NCBI RefSeq assembly: GCF_036013525.1
Contig: NZ_CP107853.1
Coordinates: forward strand, 930,001-994,000
Direction of reading: 5' to 3'
DNA from: Nonomuraea sp. NBC_00507
GTDB lineage: Bacteria; Actinomycetota; Actinomycetes; Streptosporangiales; Streptosporangiaceae
DNA length: 64,000 nt
Positions 48,200 through 56,313 of the stretch are shown here, one piece after another. The translations under genes and the position numbers were made by a program. Under the pieces are notes generated by a model. It was not told where the DNA came from. It did no database searches and was given only the letters and a program-made list of their open reading frames with translations. The first letter of the stretch is position 1; each line of letters opens with the position of its first letter.

Positions 48200-48241
48200 A
48201 GCCTTCTTGGCCGGAGCAACTCCGCACGGGGAGGCTTTTTT
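48200..48241 (+). terminator. Rho-independent terminator with T6 tail
   Basis: AGCCTTC (48200-48206) pairs with GGAGGCT (48230-48236), enclosing CGGAG-CAA-CTCCG, and is followed by TTTTTT. It is the only classical T-tailed terminator noticed in the window. It lies 230 bp beyond the STAS stop, so it may end a separate short transcript. Confidence 0.75.
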
Positions 48242-48326
48242 CATGCCCGGATCCGGCCAGACCCGATGACCGCGGGCGCTCACACACCTCTCCGGCAGAC
48301 TCCTAGGCAAGGACATACACCTGATC

Positions 48327-49223
48327 ATGACCACACAGACGAACACCGCCGCGTCGGCGGGCACCTGGGACCTCGGCAACCTGACCGTCAACCGGATCGG
48401 GTTCGGAGCGATGCGTCTGACGGGCAGCGTCGCCTTCGGCCCCGGTATCCCGGGCGACCGCGATCGTTCGATCGGCGTGCTGCGGCGCGCGATCGAGCTT
48501 GGGGTCAACCACATCGACACCGCCGCGTTCTACTTCTCGCCGCACCTGTCGGCCAATGAGCTGATCAACCGGGCCTTGGCCCCCTATCCGGACGACCTCG
48601 TCATCGCCACGAAAGTGTGGCCAGCGCGTGATCCGTCGGGTGAATGGTGGTGGGCCACGCCAGAGCAGTTGCGCGGTCAGGTCGAGGAGAACCTGCGCCA
48701 GCTGGGGCGTGACCATCTCGACGTGGTGAACCTGCGCATCCCCCCAAGCCGGAAGACCGGCTCGATCACTGACCATTTCGGCGCGCTGGCCGAGCTTCGC
48801 GACGCTGGGCTCATTCGCCACCTGGGGATATCCAATGTCACACCAGAGCAGCTGGCTGAGGCCCAGGCCATCGCGCCGGTGGTGTGCGTGCAGAACTCCT
48901 TCGGCATCGGCGCGTCGGCCGGCGAGCAGGAGCTCCTACGCAGCTGCGGCGAGCAGGGTATCGCTTACGTGCCGTTCTTCGCGATCGCAGGCGCCGGGCG
49001 CGAGGCAGGGGCGACCGCCACGGAGCACCAGGACGTGCTCGCCATCGCCCATGCGCACGGCGCGACGCCCGCGCAGATCCGGCTGGCCTGGACGCTGCAG
49101 CGAGGGCCGCATGTGCTGGTCATCCCGGGCACCGGGAATCCGCATCACCTCGCCGAGAACGTGACTGCCGGAATGCTGCGGCTGTCCGACGACGAGATGG
49201 CCCATCTCCAGTCCTTCGGCTGA
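48327..49223 (+). CDS. Aldo/keto reductase family oxidoreductase
   Basis: 298 residues. TIM-barrel AKR: NRIGFGAMRLTGSVAFGPGI, NHIDTAAFYFSPHLSANELI (Asp and Tyr), LVIATKVW (Lys), LIRHLGISNVTPEQLAEAQ. The catalytic His position after the DVVNL strand is occupied by Arg (VNLRIPP), a variant found in a subgroup of actinobacterial AKRs. It probably reduces carbonyls with NADPH. Monocistronic. Confidence 0.88.
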   Translation: MTTQTNTAASAGTWDLGNLTVNRIGFGAMRLTGSVAFGPGIPGDRDRSIGVLRRAIELGVNHIDTAAFYFSPHLSANELINRALAPYPDDLVIATKVWPARDPSGEWWWATPEQLRGQVEENLRQLGRDHLDVVNLRIPPSRKTGSITDHFGALAELRDAGLIRHLGISNVTPEQLAEAQAIAPVVCVQNSFGIGASAGEQELLRSCGEQGIAYVPFFAIAGAGREAGATATEHQDVLAIAHAHGATPAQIRLAWTLQRGPHVLVIPGTGNPHHLAENVTAGMLRLSDDEMAHLQSFG

Positions 49224-49224
49224 C

Positions 49225-49367
49225 CCGGAAACCACACCCACGCCGTACGCGATCACGTTCTCGTCATCGAAGATCGCATCGGTCTTAGCCGCGTCATGGA
49301 CAAATGCAATGCACTTACGAGGTGTCCTTCCGACTGAGCTGCCGGAATCGTAGAGAACTCCCATCAT
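49225..49367 (-). pseudogene. Possible IS1380-like transposase N-terminal remnant
   Basis: The minus frame from ATG 49367 reads MMGVLYDSGSSVGRTPRKCI then KTDAIFDDENVIAYGVGVV. The IFDDENVIAYG block recalls the start of IS1380-type transposases (FDDPNLVAYGGL). It is only about 45 residues and identification is tentative. Confidence 0.35.
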
Positions 49368-49509
49368 CCCAGCCGTTGCCACCGGTGGGTGTCGAGCGGG
49401 GCTTACGGGTCTCTGCCGGTGCTCGCCAGTCGCCGCACATGGGCTCGCTGACAGCCACACAGAGCGACGTCCGCTTGTGGCCGGCCATCTGGACCATCAT
49501 GTTGAGGTG

Positions 49510-49806
49510 TGAACCGGCTGGTAGGCCTCGTATCGCTGTAGCCACTGTGCTCGGACCTGCGGCGGATGGGCATCTTGTACGCAGAACTCGTTGCCTTCCG
49601 GATCGGCCATCACTACCCAGGTCTGGTTGTTGCCTTGGCCAACCTCGACGCGGGTAGCTCCCAGCCCTTCCAGGCGGGCAACCTCTGCGGACTGGTGCTC
49701 GGGTCGCAGGTCGATATGCAGGCGATTCTTGCTCGACTGCCCAGAACCTGGCCAGTCGTCCGGGATCTTGGGAATCGACGATTAAGGCACCGATACGCAG
49801 TCCCAT
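49510..49806 (-). pseudogene. VOC family protein with out-of-frame internal deletion
   Basis: From ATG 49806: MGLRIGALIVDSQDPGRLAR then FWA. In another frame the sequence resumes SSKNRLHIDLRPEHQSAEVA, then WVVMADPEGNEFCVQDAHPP and a normal C-terminus to about 49510. About 45 residues and the reading frame are lost between the blocks. Confidence 0.8.
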
Positions 49807-49810
49807 GGCA

Positions 49811-49945
49811 TCACCGTAGGGCGCTGCGACCGCAGCCGTCGACAGCGCGGTCGCGTCGTCGGCGGGCGGCGCGGATCTCGGCGTCAGGGATCTTGTCGTC
49901 CAGCAGTGCGTACAGCTGGGTGGTCTCGGTGGAGGCGTGGCCGAA
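49811..49945 (-). pseudogene. Tyrosine recombinase C-terminal remnant
   Basis: The minus frame reads FGHASTETTQLYALLDDKIP then DAEIRAARRRRDRA and stops at 49811. The GHAS(3)TxxYA block is the end of tyrosine recombinases (the H and Y catalytic boxes). The rest is missing. Confidence 0.6.
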
Positions 49946-50324
49946 GCGGCGGCGGAGGCCTCGATGGGCAGGGCAGCGCAGCCGAGTTCGGCGGGGCCCA
50001 AGGCACAGGGACGGAAGTCTTCTTCGGGTACTGGTCACAGCTGGCCGAAATTTCGCGCTTGGATCGGCCGCCGTTCGCGGAACTGCCGAACTGGGCCGTA
50101 CGTCTCGCTCTGGCCTCATTATCGGAAGTCCTCGCTTCGAGACCGTCTCTTGGCCGAGTCGCCGGGAGGGCCGTGTGTCGCGCAACTCCGTCCAGACATC
50201 CGTCAAGATACGGGTTGGCCCCCCACTGTTTCGCGGCGAAGACGTTCGTCTCGGTGCTGATGTGGGCGCGCATGCACGCGGTCGTAGAACCGCATCGGCC
50301 GAACTAGGCGATGTCGTCACGACC
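49946..50324. other. Mosaic stretch without a supportable gene
   Basis: Open frames exist on both strands but none resembles a family or has a ribosome site. It lies between a recombinase remnant and an MFS transporter remnant and is most simply leftover DNA from earlier insertions and deletions. Confidence 0.4.
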
Positions 50325-50625
50325 GTCTTCGTTGACGTCCTGGGCCTCGTACTGTTGTCACCCGGCCTGGCCGCACTGGTGTACAGACTCGCGCAGATTG
50401 GCGGTGAGGACGGTGCGGAAGGCCGGGACCTCGGCAGCGCTACGGCGATCATCAGCCTGGTGGTGGGGGTGAGCATGGTCGCGGCGTTCGCCCGGCACGC
50501 CCTGCGGACCAGAACCGCCCCTCCTCGATCTCCGGCTCTTCCGTCACCGCTCGTACGCGCTGGTGGCGACCCTGACGTTCGGGGCGCTGGGGACGGGGCC
50601 TCGTCTGTTCGCGTCGCTCATGCGC
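50325..50625 (+). pseudogene. MFS (DHA2-type) drug transporter remnant
   Basis: One frame reads PGLAALVYRLAQIGGEDGAE ... VGVSMVAAFARHALRTR. A +1 shift near 50515, in a C-rich run, continues PLLDLRLFRHRSYALVATLT then FGALGTG. This is the middle of a 14-TM DHA2 exporter; both ends are missing and the end abuts the convergent MBL gene. Confidence 0.7.
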
Positions 50626-51496
50626 TGGGGCACAGGACGAAGAGCGGGAAGGCGCGGCGGCTGGGTTGGTCCCCGATCTCCTTCAGCGCTGCGCGGATCT
50701 CGCGCAGGTGGCCGGTGGTCATCTGCAGTGGGGGCTCGTCGGGCTGGTAGACGGTGCGGATCGGATAGTCCACGCCCGGTTGGCGGGTCATCTCGATGTG
50801 GCAGCCGAGCACGTGGGTGACCGTCCGATGGTCGCAGAAGTCGATCAAGCGATCGATCGTCCGGGTGAATGCCTGCCAGTCCTGTATGTAGAGCCGGCCG
50901 GGGTAGACCGTGTCGCCGGTGAGGAGGAACCCGGTCCACGGGTCGTAGAACGTGACCGCCGCTTCGTGGTGGCCCGGTGTGGCCAGACACTCCAGCACCC
51001 GGCCTCCCAGGTCGACCTGCGCCACGGCAGCGGGGTGGTCGGCGAATTCGAAGTACGCCCAGGCAGTGGCCAGATCCGCGCCGACCACCGTGGTGTCGGG
51101 ACGATCGGTGAACTGGCCGTCGCCCGCGATGTGGTCACCGTGCGGATGGGTGTGGAGCACCAGCAGGTGGTACCCGTGCCGGGGGTGACGGGCGAGCCAG
51201 GACTCAATGAGCTCGTCGACCACCCGGCGAAGGGGGAAGAACTCGGCGGATTCTGTGGCTCCGGTGTCGATCAGCACCGCCCGGGCGTTGCCGAAGAGCA
51301 GGAACAGGAACGGCGCCTCGTAGTCGATCGCCATGTTCTGCCGGAGGATGAACGTGTGCTCGTCGTAGGCGTGGACCTGGATGTCCGGGTCGGTGTTGTG
51401 CTTGGCCGACGGCGAGCCGTGGATCCACCGGACATCCAACGCGCGAGGCCGGGGAGTCGCTGCGGTGAAGTCGATCAGGGAGGTGTGGGCACCCAA
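50618..51496 (-). CDS. MBL-fold metallo-hydrolase
   Basis: 292 residues from TTG 51496, preferred because AAGGAG lies 6 nt upstream; a GTG/ATG frame from 51562 adds a non-protein-like leader. VLHTHPHGDHIAGDGQF carries the HxHxDH zinc site, LATPGHHEAAVTFYDPWTGF and LLTGDTVYPGRLYI the further ligands, and THVLGCHIEMT the last His. Hydrolytic substrate unknown. Confidence 0.85.
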   Translation of the reverse strand: MGAHTSLIDFTAATPRPRALDVRWIHGSPSAKHNTDPDIQVHAYDEHTFILRQNMAIDYEAPFLFLLFGNARAVLIDTGATESAEFFPLRRVVDELIESWLARHPRHGYHLLVLHTHPHGDHIAGDGQFTDRPDTTVVGADLATAWAYFEFADHPAAVAQVDLGGRVLECLATPGHHEAAVTFYDPWTGFLLTGDTVYPGRLYIQDWQAFTRTIDRLIDFCDHRTVTHVLGCHIEMTRQPGVDYPIRTVYQPDEPPLQMTTGHLREIRAALKEIGDQPSRRAFPLFVLCPSA

Positions 51497-51600
51497 GACG
51501 TCTCCTTGAGTGCGTCGTCTTGGCGGGCCGGGTACGGCGCACGTCTCGTCCGGGGCAGGCACGTACGAGCCGCCACGGCGACGCTACCACGGCACCGAGC

Positions 51601-52419
51601 TCAGGACAGGCCCAGTGCGCGCAGCCGCAGGGCGTCGAGGGTGTATTGGGGGAGGATGCGGCCGAGCGTGCTCATCAGCCGTGATTTCTTGCCGACCGGG
51701 TAGCGCGAGCGCGGCTTGCGGGCGGTCAGGGCGTGCAGGACGGCGCGGGCGACCACGTCGGGGCTGGAGCCGGAGCGCTCTTCCTTCAGGCCGCTGGTGA
51801 CCATGGTCTGGTAGGCGGCGCCGTACAGGCGTCTGCCTTCCTCGCCGATGGCGGCCAGGCGGGGTTCGACTTCGCCTTCGAGCTTGTCGACGGCGGCGGT
51901 GTGGATGGAGCCGGGTTCGATGAGGACCGCGCGGATGCCCCAGGGCTTGACCTCCATGCGCAGCGCGTCGTTGAGGGAGCGGATGGCGTGTTTGGAGGAG
52001 CACAGCGGGCCGCCGAAGGGCAGGGTGATCCAGCTGCCGACCGAGCCGACGGTGACGACGCGGCCTTTCGAGGCGCGCAGCTTCGGCAGCATGGCCTGGG
52101 TGACGGCCATCTGGCCGAACACGTTGACCTCGTACTGCAGGCGCAGCGCGTCCAGGGAGACGAACTCCAGGGGGCCGGTGACGCCGATGCCGGCGTTGTT
52201 GACCAGGGCGTCCAGGCGACCGATCGTCCTGACCGCCTCCGCGATCTGGCCGGGGTCGGTGACGTCCAGCGTGATCGGGGTGACGGTCGGGCCGAGCGCC
52301 TGGCCGTCGGCCTCCTTGCGGACTCCGGCGTAGACGGTGAAGCCCTCGCGGGCCAGCAGGAGGGCGGTGGCCCGCCCGATTCCGGTGGAAGCACCGGTGA
52401 CCAGCACTGTCTTCGACAT
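51601..52419 (-). CDS. SDR family oxidoreductase lacking the catalytic tyrosine
   Basis: 272 residues from ATG 52419 (AAAGGAG upstream). TGASTGIGRATALLLAREGF cofactor loop, LVNNAGIGVTGPLEFVSLDA, VVTVGSVGSWITLPFGGPLC (Ser present) and SSKHAIRSLN. The catalytic YxxxK should be YxxSK, but the Tyr position is Leu (GGPLCSSK; codon CTG). The Lys remains. Without Tyr, normal dehydrogenase chemistry is doubtful. It is divergent from a TetR gene, with two palindromes between. Confidence 0.85.
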   Translation of the reverse strand: MSKTVLVTGASTGIGRATALLLAREGFTVYAGVRKEADGQALGPTVTPITLDVTDPGQIAEAVRTIGRLDALVNNAGIGVTGPLEFVSLDALRLQYEVNVFGQMAVTQAMLPKLRASKGRVVTVGSVGSWITLPFGGPLCSSKHAIRSLNDALRMEVKPWGIRAVLIEPGSIHTAAVDKLEGEVEPRLAAIGEEGRRLYGAAYQTMVTSGLKEERSGSSPDVVARAVLHALTARKPRSRYPVGKKSRLMSTLGRILPQYTLDALRLRALGLS

Positions 52420-52440
52420 GGCGTGCTCCTTTCGGCTCAT

Positions 52441-52488
52441 GCCAACAATTGTTGACCTAACGTGCCCAGAAAGTCAACACGTGTTGGC
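52441..52488. promoter_or_regulatory. Two TetR operators, mirror copies
   Basis: GCCAACAATTGTTGAC (52441-52456) and GTCAACACGTGTTGGC (52473-52488) are each palindromic (CAACA-N2-TGTTG cores) and mirror one another, 32 bp apart, between the divergent SDR and TetR genes. Confidence 0.8.
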
Positions 52489-52502
52489 CTACACTTGCTG
52501 GC

Positions 52503-53045
52503 ATGAGGAGATCGGCAGGAGAGACCAAGGCGGCCATCCTGGCCGCCGCCCGCGAGCGCTTCGCCGCCGACGGCTACGAGAAGGCGACGATCAGGGCGGT
52601 CGCCGCCGACGCGGGCATTGACCCGGCGATGGTGATGCGCTACTTCGGCACGAAGGACAAGCTGTTCGCCGGCGCCGCCGAGTTCGACCTACGCCTGCCC
52701 GACCTGAGCAAGGTGCCGCGCGAGCGCCTGGGCGAGATGGTGATCCGGCATTTCCTGGAGCGGTGGCACGCCGATGACGTGCTTCAGGTCCTGCTGCGTA
52801 CGGGGGTGACGAACGAGACCGCGGCCGGGCGCATGCGCGAGGTCTTCGGCACCCAGCTCGCGCCGGTGATCGCAGTTTTCGCAGGGGACCAGGCGGCGAC
52901 CAGGGCGGCGCTCGTGGCCTCCCAGGTGCTGGGGATGGCGCTCTGCCGCTACATTCTGAAATTTCCTCCCGCGGCCGACATGGCGGACGAGGAGGTGATC
53001 GAGTGGCTCGCGCCGACTCTCCAGCACTACCTGACCCGCGACTGA
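52503..53045 (+). CDS. TetR family transcriptional regulator
   Basis: 180 residues. HTH: TKAAILAAARERFAADGYEK, ATIRAVAADAGIDPAMVMRY, FGTKDKLFAGAAEF. The C-terminal domain resembles the TetR_C_17-type group (LPPAADMADEEVIEWLAPTL). It should bind the two palindromes in its own upstream region and control the SDR gene. Confidence 0.92.
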   Translation: MRRSAGETKAAILAAARERFAADGYEKATIRAVAADAGIDPAMVMRYFGTKDKLFAGAAEFDLRLPDLSKVPRERLGEMVIRHFLERWHADDVLQVLLRTGVTNETAAGRMREVFGTQLAPVIAVFAGDQAATRAALVASQVLGMALCRYILKFPPAADMADEEVIEWLAPTLQHYLTRD

Positions 53046-53076
53046 ACCTTGTGTTCCTCCGCGATGAGGAAGTAGA

Positions 53077-53640
53077 TCAGCAGAGGTGGGCCAGCAGCAT
53101 GTCCAGCGGCCGCGGCACGCGATCGAGATCGAGTGCCGCGACGAGCAGGCCAGAGTAGCGGATCTTGCGGCCACCGCCTGATCCCATGAACCGGCGCAGC
53201 TGGTCGTGAGTGGCGCTCCCGCGCCATTCGGGTTGCTTCTGAAGCGTGCGAAATGAGCGGAGCTCGCCCTCGGCGTCGATGACGCGCTCAACCGTGGCGG
53301 TGCCGAGGGCGCGGATCAGCTCGTCTTCCAGGTCAGCGACGCACACGAAGAATCCGAGCGCTTCCAGATCGCTTCGGCTGAGATTGGATCCAAGGCCGGC
53401 GCGCTCGAGAACCCTCCGGAAGTCGCCTTCCTCCCCGACGTCACACAGACCGGCCAGCCGGAGGTTGCGACCGGACGGGCCGAACCTGCCGATATACGTC
53501 CCGATGTTCGTGGCACCGCCCATCGCCACAAGGGAGATGCCTTCGGCCGCCAGGTTCCGGCCACGGCGCTCGGCCAACGCTTGAATGGCCGACTTGTCAC
53601 TGACGCCCTCGACCAGGACCACGGTTCGCGTGTCGCTCAC
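53077..53640 (-). CDS. Stand-alone TOPRIM-domain protein (OLD-nuclease-like)
   Basis: 187 residues. TVVLVEGVSDKSAIQALAER holds the TOPRIM Glu, and LAGLCDVGEEGDFRRVLERA and FFVCVADLEDELIRALG the acidic metal-binding positions. This is the C-terminal TOPRIM module of OLD-family nucleases without the ABC ATPase. It is not next to an ATPase, helicase or other defence gene. It could be an independent nuclease or a nucleotidyl-transfer protein. Confidence 0.8.
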   Translation of the reverse strand: MSDTRTVVLVEGVSDKSAIQALAERRGRNLAAEGISLVAMGGATNIGTYIGRFGPSGRNLRLAGLCDVGEEGDFRRVLERAGLGSNLSRSDLEALGFFVCVADLEDELIRALGTATVERVIDAEGELRSFRTLQKQPEWRGSATHDQLRRFMGSGGGRKIRYSGLLVAALDLDRVPRPLDMLLAHLC

Positions 53641-53720
53641 GAGCCCAGCCTTGCACCGAACGTGGAGGGGTTCATCCCCTTTTACGCGTGACGGTAGGCG
53701 GGGATGGTGAGGGGGTGCGG

Positions 53721-54773
53721 TCAGGCGGCGGCGCGTTCGTCGGCGGGCCGGCGGCGCAGGCGCGCGTGCTGGATGGCGGGTGGGTTGTAGGCCATGTCGA
53801 GCCGGCCGATATCGGTGCCGGGCGGGACGATCTCGTCGATCCGGTCGAGGATCTCGTCGGTGAGCTTGACGTCGACGCCCGCGAGCAGGTCGTCGAGGTG
53901 ATCCATGGTGCGTGGCCCGATGATCGCGGACGTGACACCGGGGTGGGCGATGGCGAAGGCCATGGCCAGGTGGGTCAGCGAGATCCCGGCGTCCTGCGCG
54001 ACGGGGATGAGCTGCTCGACGGCGTCCAGGCGGCGCTCGTCGCTCAGGTGCTGGAAGCCGAACTGGGATCGGTGTGTGGCGTTCTGCTGGTTCTTGCGGT
54101 AGCGGCCGGTGAGCAGGCCGCCGGCGAGCGGGCTCCAGACCAGGGTGCCCATGCCGTACTCCTGGGCCACGGGGAGGACCTCGCGCTCGATGCCGCGGTT
54201 GAGGATCGAGTACGGAGGCTGCTCGGTCCGCAGCCGGGCCAGGCCGCGCCGCTCGGCGACCCAGTGGGACTGGACGATGTCCGAGGCGGGCAGGGAGGAG
54301 GTGCCGATGGCCCGGACCTTGCCGGCCCGCATCAGGTCGGTGAGCACCGAGAGGGTCTCCTCGATGTCGGTGTCGGGGTCGGGCCGGTGGATCTGGAACA
54401 GGTCGACGTAGTCGGTGCCCAGGCGGCGCAGCGAGCCGTCCAGGGCGCGGATCAGCCAGAGGCGAGAGGCTCCCGACCGGTTCGGAACCACCGGGGTGGC
54501 GCCGCTGGGGTCGAAGTTCACGGGGAACCAGGCCTTGGTGGCGAGCACGACGTCGTCGCGGCGCCCCTTGAGTGCCTTGCCCACGATCTCCTCGGACTCG
54601 CCGTGGGAGTACATGTCGGCGGTGTCGATGAAGTTGATCCCGGCGTCGAGGGCCCTATGGATGATCTTGATCGAGTCGTCGTGGTCGGGGTTGCCGACGG
54701 CCCCGAACATCATGGCGCCGAGCGCGTAGGGGCTGACCTTGATGCCGGTCCGGCCGAGAGTGCGGTACTGCAT
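53721..54773 (-). CDS. Aldo/keto reductase
   Basis: 350 residues. The full catalytic tetrad appears: FIDTADMYSHGESEEIVGKA (Asp, Tyr), VVLATKAWFP (Lys) and VDLFQIHRPDPDTDIEETLS (His). The nucleotide site SAIIGPRTMDHLDDLLAG is present. This is close to the YajO/Kv-beta-type AKRs. Upstream lie two identical-pattern palindromes (CGGAA-N5-TTCCG), so it is probably under a dedicated regulator not encoded next to it. Confidence 0.9.
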   Translation of the reverse strand: MQYRTLGRTGIKVSPYALGAMMFGAVGNPDHDDSIKIIHRALDAGINFIDTADMYSHGESEEIVGKALKGRRDDVVLATKAWFPVNFDPSGATPVVPNRSGASRLWLIRALDGSLRRLGTDYVDLFQIHRPDPDTDIEETLSVLTDLMRAGKVRAIGTSSLPASDIVQSHWVAERRGLARLRTEQPPYSILNRGIEREVLPVAQEYGMGTLVWSPLAGGLLTGRYRKNQQNATHRSQFGFQHLSDERRLDAVEQLIPVAQDAGISLTHLAMAFAIAHPGVTSAIIGPRTMDHLDDLLAGVDVKLTDEILDRIDEIVPPGTDIGRLDMAYNPPAIQHARLRRRPADERAAA

Positions 54774-54836
54774 GCGGTTCTCCTGGGTTTGCGATCAGGG
54801 GTGTGGTGAGCGATCTGTCGGTGGCGTACTCTGAAA

Positions 54837-54874
54837 CGGAAAGCTATTCCGGAACTATACGGAAAGGCTTTCCG
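54837..54874. promoter_or_regulatory. Two CGGAA-N5-TTCCG palindromes upstream of the AKR gene
   Basis: CGGAAAGCTATTCCG (54837-54851) and CGGAAAGGCTTTCCG (54860-54874), 23 bp apart, centred about 63 and 86 bp upstream of the aldo/keto reductase start. They are likely operators; the regulator is not identified in the window. Confidence 0.65.
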
Positions 54875-54923
54875 GTTAGCAAGCGACCTCCACGAATGCC
54901 GCCGGGGCGAGGCGGCTCAGTGG

Positions 54924-55740
54924 ATGTTCCGAATTGCCCGGGTGTCCGCGCGGCGTGTGCACCCCAGCGGCCAGGGGTCTGTCTTCCTGGGGGAGTCGCC
55001 CGACGGACAGCGTGTGGCGATCAAGATGCTGCACGCGCGGTACGCGGCCGATGCCGACACACGGCGCTGTTTCCTGCGCGAGGCGGAGGTCGCGGCCCGG
55101 GTCGCTGCGTTCTGTACCGCCAGAGTGATCGGCACCGGCCTGGTGGCCGAGCGGCCGTACATCGTCAGCGAATACGTTCCGGGGACGTCCCTGGACGAGC
55201 TGGTCAAGCGCGACGGTCCGCGGACCGGCAGCGGGCTGGAGCGGCTGCCGGTCTCCACGTTGACCGCGCTGGCCTCGATCCACAGCGCCGGGATCGTGCA
55301 CCGTGACTTCAAGCCGAGCAACGTGATCCTCGGGCCGGAAGGGCCCGTCGTGATCGATTTCGGCATCGCCCGCGCGATCGACCACGTCACGAGCAACACC
55401 TCGCTGCTGGGGACACCCGCGTACATGTCTCCCGAGCAGCTCTCGGCCGAGACGCTCTCCCCGGCCTCGGACATGTTCTCCTGGGCCGGCACCATGGTCT
55501 TCGCCGCGAGCGGGCGAATCCCGTTCAGCGGCGTGGTGGTGCCCGCGATTCTGCACGCCATCCTGCACGCCGAGCCCGAGGTCTCCGCTGTGCCCGGCCC
55601 GCTGCGCCCGCTTGTGCTCGCCTGCCTGGCCAAGGACCCGACGGCGCGCCCGGCCGCCGCCCAGGTGCTCCGCGATCTCACCGGCCGCACCAACACCGGC
55701 GGCTACGACAACCGTGTCGCGCCGGCGGGAGGAGCGGGCG
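54924..55740 (+). pseudogene. Serine/threonine protein kinase, truncated at both ends
   Basis: The kinase core is good from SGQGSVFLGESPDGQRVAIK onward (HRDFKPSN, DFGIARAID, GTPAYMSPEQLSAETLSPAS) to the end of the catalytic domain (DPTARPAAAQVLRDLTGR). The N-terminus before SGQG (MFRIARVSARRVHP) does not match the usual start, leaving an incomplete glycine loop. After about 55740 the frame runs antisense to an SDR fragment instead of into a linker, membrane helix and sensor. It is probably inactive. Confidence 0.7.
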
Positions 55741-55839
55741 GCCGACGCCGACGATCCAGCTGCAGGGCAGGCACGACACCGATCCGGCCGCGCCCCCTCA
55801 GGGGCACCGCGCGCCGCGGCGGCGGACCCCCTGGATCAA

Positions 55840-55992
55840 GTCCGCTCCGTACTTGCCCACCAGGTCATCAAGGGCGGAAAGGTGCCGCGCTGTCGCCGCT
55901 ACGCGGTCGCGCCGCTCCAGGGCCGCGGCCGTGAACGCGCGGTCGAATCCACGGGAGGCGCCGGTGATGAACCAGGTCTTGCTCATGCTCAT
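55840..55992 (-). pseudogene. N-terminal fragment of a second SDR gene
   Basis: From ATG 55992: MSMSKTWFITGASRGFDRAF then TAAALERRDRVAATARHLSA and LDDLVGKYGADLI, the cofactor-binding start of a classical SDR. Similarity ends near 55840, where the DNA switches to the truncated kinase gene. It follows the interrupted SDR gene by 8 bp, so they were one operon. Confidence 0.7.
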
Positions 55993-56000
55993 CCCCCGTT

Positions 56001-56270
56001 CTATGGACGCTGCGCCGACGGGCGCAGGATGATCTCGCTGACGTCCACGTCGGACGGCTGGTCGAGGGCGTACTTGATCGCGTTCGCGATGTCCTCGGGA
56101 CGGATCAGGGCGGCCCGGTACGTACGCATGGCCTCGGCGACCTCCGGGGCGGTGATGTGATCGGCGAGCTCGGTGTCGACCACGCCCGGGGAGATCGTGG
56201 TGACCCGGATGCCCGGCTCCTGGCGCAGCCCCTCGGTCAGCGCCCAGGCCGCCGCGTATTTGGTGGCCGA
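56001..56270 (-). pseudogene. C-terminal part of an SDR gene interrupted by the IS element
   Basis: 90 codons from SATKYAAAWALTEGLRQEPG through IRVTTISPGVVDTELADHIT to SEIILRPSAQRP and the stop. Its first codons SATK complete, in frame, the catalytic YSATK with the Tyr at the end of the N-terminal part (58212-58679). Joined, the two halves give 245 residues, the usual SDR length, with nothing lost or duplicated. Confidence 0.85.
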
Positions 56271-56313
56271 TTGACGTGCTCCTCCGCATGAATGGGGAGA
56301 ATTCTCATGGCCG
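56271..56313 (-). ncRNA. Right end / probable 3' end of the TnpB guide RNA (omega RNA) scaffold
   Basis: On the minus strand, directly after the tnpB stop, the DNA reads GAGAATTCTCC...GGAGGAGCACGTCAA and then enters the SDR gene. Known: TnpB is guided by an RNA made from the tnpB 3' end and right end, whose guide is the flanking target DNA. The predicted guide here starts TCGGCCACCAAATACG, the C-terminal side of the interrupted SDR gene. The RNA itself is inferred. Confidence 0.5.
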
